Positions 8,045-12,846 of a stretch of DNA of 12,846 nt are shown piece by piece. The position numbers and the translations under genes are program-made. The notes under the pieces are model-generated. The model saw only the letters and a list, made by a program, of their open reading frames with translations, searched no databases and was not told the DNA's origin. Each line of letters opens with the position of its first letter. The stretch's first letter is position 1. The DNA is taken from the NCBI GenBank assembly GCA_021818605.1, contig JAKAUH010001058.1, positions 1 to 12,846 on the forward strand, in the 5' to 3' direction. The DNA is from Planctomycetota bacterium (GTDB taxonomy: Bacteria; Planctomycetota; Planctomycetia; Isosphaerales; Isosphaeraceae).

Positions 8045-10188
8045 GATGACGGGCCCTCCGGCTGGTTCTGGTTCTGGCTCTGGCGGGGGCGCGCGAGCCG
8101 CCCCGCGAGGCCGGTTTCGACGATCAGGATGCCGAGGGTCGCGAGGATCAGCCAGCGCCACATTTTCTGGCGCCCCTCGAGTTCGGCGTTGTGCATCTGC
8201 CGCTGCTGCTCCCGGTCCATCGTCTTCCGCTCGGCGCTGGCGAGCCGGCAGCCGAACTGCTCGAGCGACTCGACGTTCCACGCCGTGGTCTTGCTCTCGG
8301 ACGGGTCAAGATTCACCGCGAACGACCGCGGCACATCGGCGCCGGTCACCGTGTAGATTCCCGGCTCATCGGCCTGGTCGAACGTCGTGACGCCCGGCGC
8401 CAGGTTGACGGTGGCGCCCGACGGCTTGCGGACGGAAAGTCCGTGCTTTGGGTCCTTCGGCGCCGGCAGAACGATCCGGTCGCCCACCGTGCGTTCCTCG
8501 GCCTCGAACGGCCGGACGTCGCGGCGATCGAGCATCGCCATCATCAGCGGGACGAACTTGGACGACCGCGCGAGCTGGCTGTCATCCGGGCTCCAGCCGC
8601 TGGCCATGACAACGACGTATCCCCGCTCGACGGGTGCTTCCAGAACGGCCGGGTCGCCGTCCTCGAACCGGGCGATCACGCGGGCGCGTGGCGGCTTTTC
8701 CCCTTCAGGTGCAAGGAGGTCCTCGCGGACCTTCCGGTGCTTCCAGAAGTGGACCCTGGTGAAGTCGCTGTACTGGGGCGCGGCGAACGGCGCGAATAAC
8801 GGATGGTCGAAGGCAATCTCGCTGATCAGGGCATCGCGTTTCGAACGAGTCTCCTCGATCGGCCGCGGCGGCGAGGCCAGCAGCGTACCGAGCGTCTCGC
8901 CACTCCCAGGCCGGGCGGCGACATAAAGGAGAGTGCTGCCAGTCCGCGCGAGGTCGCGGAGCCGCCGGGCATTCTCGGGCGTTGTCTCGCCGGCGAGCAC
9001 GGCCAGGCGGACCGGATGCGCGGGATCGGCCGCGATCGGGGCGTTCGGCGACTGCGCGACGACCTTGACCGTCCGCCTAGGGGTGTCGATGAACACCCGC
9101 ATCAGGTAGAAGAGCAGGCCGTTCGGGTCGTCGGGTCGGTCGTCGCCGAGGAACCGGACCGTGGCTTCCTCGCGCGGCTCGTCCAGCACATGGAGCGCGT
9201 TATCGAACGGCGCCGAGTCGCCCGTGAGGACGATCGACTGGGGCGCCTGCCCGCCCTCGGGCCGGGGGATGCGCACGACGCGGCTCTCGCCGGGCGGGAC
9301 ATACGCATCCACGGGGTCGCCGAGCTTCTTCCCATCCGATCCGGTCCAGTGCAGGATAAACCGATCGCGGCTCGAGGCGGCGTCGTTGAAGACCCGCACG
9401 CGGGGCTCGGCGGCTGGCCCGGCCTCAGACCCTTCGACCGACCCGGCCAGCCGCCGGAGACCGGCGTTCGAGGCGTCGTCGGCAACGGCCTTGAGATCGA
9501 GCTCAACGTCGGTCGGCCATTCGAACTCGCCCAGGGCGTCGAGCCGGCCGCCCTGCTGGAGGTCGCTCACGAGCACGATCCGCCTCGGCATGCGGGCGGA
9601 CCGGTCGCTCGAGTCGGCGACCTCCTCGACGGCGGCGACCGCGTCGACCAGTGCCTGGCCGAGGTCGGTCGAGGCCCAGGTCGGTTCCAGAGCGTCGATC
9701 CGCGCCAGTGCCACGGCCCGACGCTGGGGGGCGGTGAGCGTGGACGATTCGCGGAACGTCAGCACCGGCCGTTCCGTCCGGTCGAAGGCGAGGATCGCGA
9801 GTTCCTCGGTCGGCCCGCAGTCCTCGACGACCCGGCGGGCCGCGGCCTTCGCGCGGGCCCACAGGTCGCCACGGCGGAGGCTCGCGCTGGTATCGATCAG
9901 GATCGCCGTGCGCCTCGGGGCGTCCTCGGGCAGGGTCCAGCTCGCCGCCTCGCGGAGGAACGGCCGGGCGAACGCGAACGCCAGCAGCGACAGCGCGGCC
10001 GCCCGTAGCAGCAGCAACCAAAGATTGTCGAGCCGGCTGCGGCGCGTCAGCCGCGGCGGCGACGGCGACAGGAAGATCAACGAGCTGAACGGCACCTCGC
10101 CCTTCGGCGCGCGGCGGATCAGGTGGAACACGATCGGCGCGGCGACCGCGAGCAGGCCGAGCAGGTACAGGGGCGTCAGAGCGCTCAT
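8041..10188 (-). CDS. BatA-like VWA membrane protein
   Basis: This is a 715-residue protein. Residues 1-80 are the aerotolerance-regulator (BatA) N-terminal module: a first membrane segment with PLYLLGLLAVAAPIVFHLIRR, the PFSSLIFL segment, and a second membrane segment at about 56-77. A VWA domain follows, with MIDAS motif DTSAS (99-103), the threonine/aspartate of STDLGQAL (173-180) and VSDLQQGG (207-214). A beta-rich middle region and a short GATase-like stretch (LAVLAGETTPENARRLRDL) precede a C-terminal membrane segment (about 679-696) and a Gln/Asn-rich tail (QSQNQNQPEGPSS). The VWA domain thus probably sits between membrane segments, facing the periplasm, as in Bat proteins. The ATG overlaps the DUF58 stop (ATGA), and GGGGAGGG lies five bases upstream. 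Bat proteins accompany MoxR ATPases in many phyla and are thought to be their clients; the exact role here is unknown. Confidence 0.93.
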   Translation of the reverse strand: MSALTPLYLLGLLAVAAPIVFHLIRRAPKGEVPFSSLIFLSPSPPRLTRRSRLDNLWLLLLRAAALSLLAFAFARPFLREAASWTLPEDAPRRTAILIDTSASLRRGDLWARAKAAARRVVEDCGPTEELAILAFDRTERPVLTFRESSTLTAPQRRAVALARIDALEPTWASTDLGQALVDAVAAVEEVADSSDRSARMPRRIVLVSDLQQGGRLDALGEFEWPTDVELDLKAVADDASNAGLRRLAGSVEGSEAGPAAEPRVRVFNDAASSRDRFILHWTGSDGKKLGDPVDAYVPPGESRVVRIPRPEGGQAPQSIVLTGDSAPFDNALHVLDEPREEATVRFLGDDRPDDPNGLLFYLMRVFIDTPRRTVKVVAQSPNAPIAADPAHPVRLAVLAGETTPENARRLRDLARTGSTLLYVAARPGSGETLGTLLASPPRPIEETRSKRDALISEIAFDHPLFAPFAAPQYSDFTRVHFWKHRKVREDLLAPEGEKPPRARVIARFEDGDPAVLEAPVERGYVVVMASGWSPDDSQLARSSKFVPLMMAMLDRRDVRPFEAEERTVGDRIVLPAPKDPKHGLSVRKPSGATVNLAPGVTTFDQADEPGIYTVTGADVPRSFAVNLDPSESKTTAWNVESLEQFGCRLASAERKTMDREQQRQMHNAELEGRQKMWRWLILATLGILIVETGLAGRLARPRQSQNQNQPEGPSS
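8054..8059 (-). promoter_or_regulatory. Ribosome binding site deciding the DUF4175-like start
   Basis: GGAGGG on the minus strand lies nine bases before the ATG at 8044. Together with the ATGA overlap it supports 8044 as the start, and not the in-frame ATG at 8281 inside the BatA-like gene. Confidence 0.75.
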
Positions 10189-11149
10189 GACGACCCTCCC
10201 CGGCGCGTGCCGCCGCCGATGGTCCGCCGCCCCGGCCGCCGGGCGCGCCGCATCCGCGCCCGCAACAGGTCAAACAGCACCAGCTCAAGCGGCCGATCGG
10301 TCGTGATCGTCTCGAACTCGATCCCCAGGTCAAGGCAGGCCCGCTGGATCTCGCCCGCGTGAGCGTTGAACCGCCGGAGGTACTCGGCACGGGCCTGCTC
10401 GGGGTCGACGTACAGCTCCTTGCCGCTCTCGACATCGCGGAACATGGCCGGCGCCGCGAACGAGAAGCCGACCTCGGCCGGATCGAGCACGCGGAGCACG
10501 ATCACGTCGTGCCCGCGTGAGCTCAGGTAGCCGAGCCGCGTCTTCAAGGCCGAGGCATCCGCCAGCAGGTCGGAGATCAGCACAATCAGCCCGCGCTTGC
10601 GCACGGTGGCCGCGATCTCCTCGATCGGACCGGCCAGATCGGTCGCCCGGCCCGAGGGCTCGCGCTCGAGCGCCGCCATGATCCGCCGCAGGTGGCCGGG
10701 ACGATACCGCGCCGGCAGGAAGTCGACGATCCGGTCCTCGAACGTGATCAGCCCGACGGCGTCGCGCTGGGTCGCCAGGAAGTAGGCGATCGTCGCGGCC
10801 ATGGTGCGGGCGTACTCGGCCTTGCTGTACGCCCCCGAGCGATACCCCATCGACCGGCTGGTGTCGAGCACCAGGTGGCAGCGCAGGTTCGTCTCGTCCT
10901 CGAACCGCTTGACGTAGTACCGATCCGACCGCGCGAACAGCTTCCAGTCCAGGTATCGCGGATCATCGCCTGGCGTGTACTCGCGGTACTCACTGAACTC
11001 GACCGAGAAACCGTGAAACGGGCTCTTGTGAATCCCCTTGATGAATCCCTCGACGGCGGCCCGCGCGCGCACCTCCAGGCTCTTGATCCTCATGAGTGTC
11101 TGAGGGTCAATGAGGGTGGCCGTCGAGCCAGGCTGGAGGGCAGATGCCA

Positions 11150-11150
<1 letters not shown>
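10185..11150 (-). CDS. DUF58 domain protein
   Basis: This is a 321-residue soluble protein, probably cytoplasmic, with no membrane segment. It carries the DUF58 signature at about 43-87: SPFHGFSVEFSEYREYTPGD, then DPRYLDWKLFARSDRYYVK and RFEDETN. A VWA-like half follows, with MIDAS-type DTSRS (96-100) and LIVLISDLL further on. DUF58 proteins are almost always encoded directly after MoxR ATPases and are regarded as their adaptor or client. The ATG at 11150 shares its A with the MoxR stop (TGATG), and GAAGGGG lies eight bases upstream. A TTG one codon earlier (11153) is possible but less likely. The C-terminus is rich in Arg and Gly. Confidence 0.95.
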
Positions 11151-12157
<1,007 letters not shown>

Positions 12158-12165
12158 GCGGGAAT

Positions 12166-12170
12166 CCCTT
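12166..12170 (-). promoter_or_regulatory. Ribosome binding site deciding the MoxR start
   Basis: AAGGG on the minus strand lies eight bases before the ATG at 12157. The competing ATG at 12193 is preceded only by ATCG repeats. The site sits inside the palindrome GGGATTCCC, so local pairing could mask it. Confidence 0.65.
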
Positions 12171-12191
12171 GGGGTTGGTGCATCGGGAGGC

Positions 12192-12219
12192 ATCGATCGA
12201 TCGATCGATCCATCGATCG
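12192..12219. repeat. ATCG tetranucleotide tract
   Basis: Nearly five ATCG units (12192-12210) are followed by a one-base interruption and two more units (12212-12219). The unit is self-complementary in shifted register, so the tract can fold on itself in either strand. It lies just upstream of the MoxR ribosome binding site, outside any coding region. Confidence 0.9.
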
Positions 12220-12234
12220 GGCGGGCGGGCGGGC
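12219..12234. repeat. GGGC tetranucleotide tract
   Basis: Four exact GGGC units directly abut the ATCG tract, sharing its last G. On the transcribed minus strand it reads as GCCC repeats. It lies in the non-coding leader between the DUF4159 and MoxR genes. Confidence 0.9.
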
Positions 12235-12274
12235 GGTCGGAGGGCAGCGACCGCGCCGGCGGGATCTTGCAAGG

Positions 12275-12846
12275 TCAATGGGTCATGGCGTAGGTCACGA
12301 TGTTGATGCCCATCGGGTACGACCTTTTCTCGGAGAACTCGTGGAAATAGTCCTCATTTTCCCCCTCGCGCTCCCAGCCGTCGCCAAGGTCGGTGTTGTG
12401 GCAGATGATGACCATCATCCGGCCACTGTCGTCGAAAATGCCCTTGTAATGGACGGTGCGGCAGCCGCCGCCCTGATGTTCTTCCCAGGTGACATCCGAG
12501 CCGGGGCCTTCCCATGAGCCAATACCGGGGACCTGCGGCTTCTCCTTGAGCTGGTAGACGCAATGGAAGATCTCGTGATCGATGTTCAGCTCGGTCGGCT
12601 CCTGCTTCGGCTCGGGGAAGACGCGCTTGATCTGCTCGTAGAAGTTCTGCCACTGCCACTCACCCCAGAAGTCGTCGACCATCAGGAAGCCGCCGGTCAG
12701 CAGGTATTTCCGCAGCGCGGCAACCTCGTCGTCGGAGAACATCAATCGGCCGGGCTCGATCATGTAGAGGAACGGATAGTCGAAGAGCTTCGGATCGGTG
12801 AGGCGGAGCGAGATCGGGACGGGGTTCACCTTGATGGTGGTGAGCT
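12275..12846 (-). CDS. DUF4159 domain protein, 5' end beyond the window
   Basis: About 190 C-terminal residues are visible, ending at a TGA at 12277-12275. The frame is open to the window edge, so the true start lies outside; the GTG at 12829 falls inside the domain and is not a likely start. DUF4159 features are clear: LTDPKLFDYPFLYMIEPG, then FSDDEVAALRKYLLTGGFLM, VDDFWGEWQWQNFYEQIKRV, a DHEIFHCVYQLKEKPQVP segment, and the C-terminal HNTDLGDGWE and YPMGINIVTYAMTH. The fold is GATase1-like, without an obvious catalytic triad. In many genomes this family is encoded next to MoxR, DUF58 and BatA genes, as here, often with a signal peptide, which would be in the missing part. Its biochemical role is unknown. 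Confidence 0.93.
   Translation of the reverse strand, partial: LTTIKVNPVPISLRLTDPKLFDYPFLYMIEPGRLMFSDDEVAALRKYLLTGGFLMVDDFWGEWQWQNFYEQIKRVFPEPKQEPTELNIDHEIFHCVYQLKEKPQVPGIGSWEGPGSDVTWEEHQGGGCRTVHYKGIFDDSGRMMVIICHNTDLGDGWEREGENEDYFHEFSEKRSYPMGINIVTYAMTH

Larger units (their letters stand above)
12158..12274 (-). other. Intergenic leader of the MoxR gene
   Basis: This is the only gap longer than 20 bases in the window. It contains the two tetranucleotide tracts described separately, the AAGGG ribosome binding site of the MoxR gene at 12166-12170, and a small palindrome (GGGATTCCC) overlapping that site. I see no convincing -35/-10 promoter and no terminator hairpin followed by a T-run. The MoxR genes could be transcribed from a promoter I cannot recognise here or by read-through from the DUF4159 gene. 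Confidence 0.6.

Noticed and set aside
8045..8281. N-terminal extension of the DUF4175-like protein to an ATG at 8281
   Set aside because: It would overlap the BatA-like gene by 240 bases and adds only Arg/Pro/Ala-rich sequence. ATG 8044 has a ribosome binding site and the ATGA overlap.
8803..10008. Plus-strand open frame of 401 codons opposite the BatA-like gene
   Set aside because: It is an antisense shadow. It has no domains, and the opposite strand encodes a clear BatA-like VWA protein.

Overview
The window looks like a high-GC chromosome segment from a Planctomycete, possibly near the Isosphaera/Singulisphaera group. The support is the gene order DUF4159, MoxR ATPase, DUF58, BatA-like VWA protein, giant DUF4175-like coiled-coil protein, VWA/glutamine-amidotransferase-like protein, which I associate with that phylum. 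The strong GC bias at third codon positions also fits. The assignment is an inference from family knowledge, not from a database match.

Every gene I can support lies on the minus strand, so the operon reads from right to left. Right edge (12846 to 12275): the C-terminal part of a DUF4159 protein, running off the window. Next is a 117-base leader (12274-12158) holding two tetranucleotide repeats. Then come the MoxR AAA+ ATPase (12157-11150), DUF58 protein (11150-10185), BatA-like VWA membrane protein (10188-8041), a 1255-residue DUF4175-like protein (8044-4277), a 798-residue VWA protein with a GATase1-like region (4280-1884), a caspase/legumain-like (clan CD) protein with an EF-hand loop (1864-896), and a conserved hypothetical protein that runs off the left edge (899-1). 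The last gene has no stop codon inside the window, so it is easily missed.

From MoxR on the genes are packed very tightly. There is one TGATG junction, four ATGA junctions and a single 19-base gap, each start with a plausible ribosome binding site. This implies one transcript with coupled translation. MoxR ATPases are thought to act as chaperones that remodel or activate VWA-domain partners. Here three predicted MIDAS-type proteins (DUF58, BatA-like, VWA/GATase-like) accompany the ATPase, two of them membrane anchored, plus a membrane-anchored coiled-coil scaffold. The natural reading is an envelope-associated complex assembled by MoxR. The substrate cannot be read from sequence.

The two promoter-distal genes are the least expected part: a predicted His/Cys-dyad protein with a canonical EF-hand loop, coupled to a conserved protein of unknown function. 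The long plus-strand open frames are antisense shadows of these genes. I found no RNA genes, CRISPR arrays, insertion sequences or convincing terminators.
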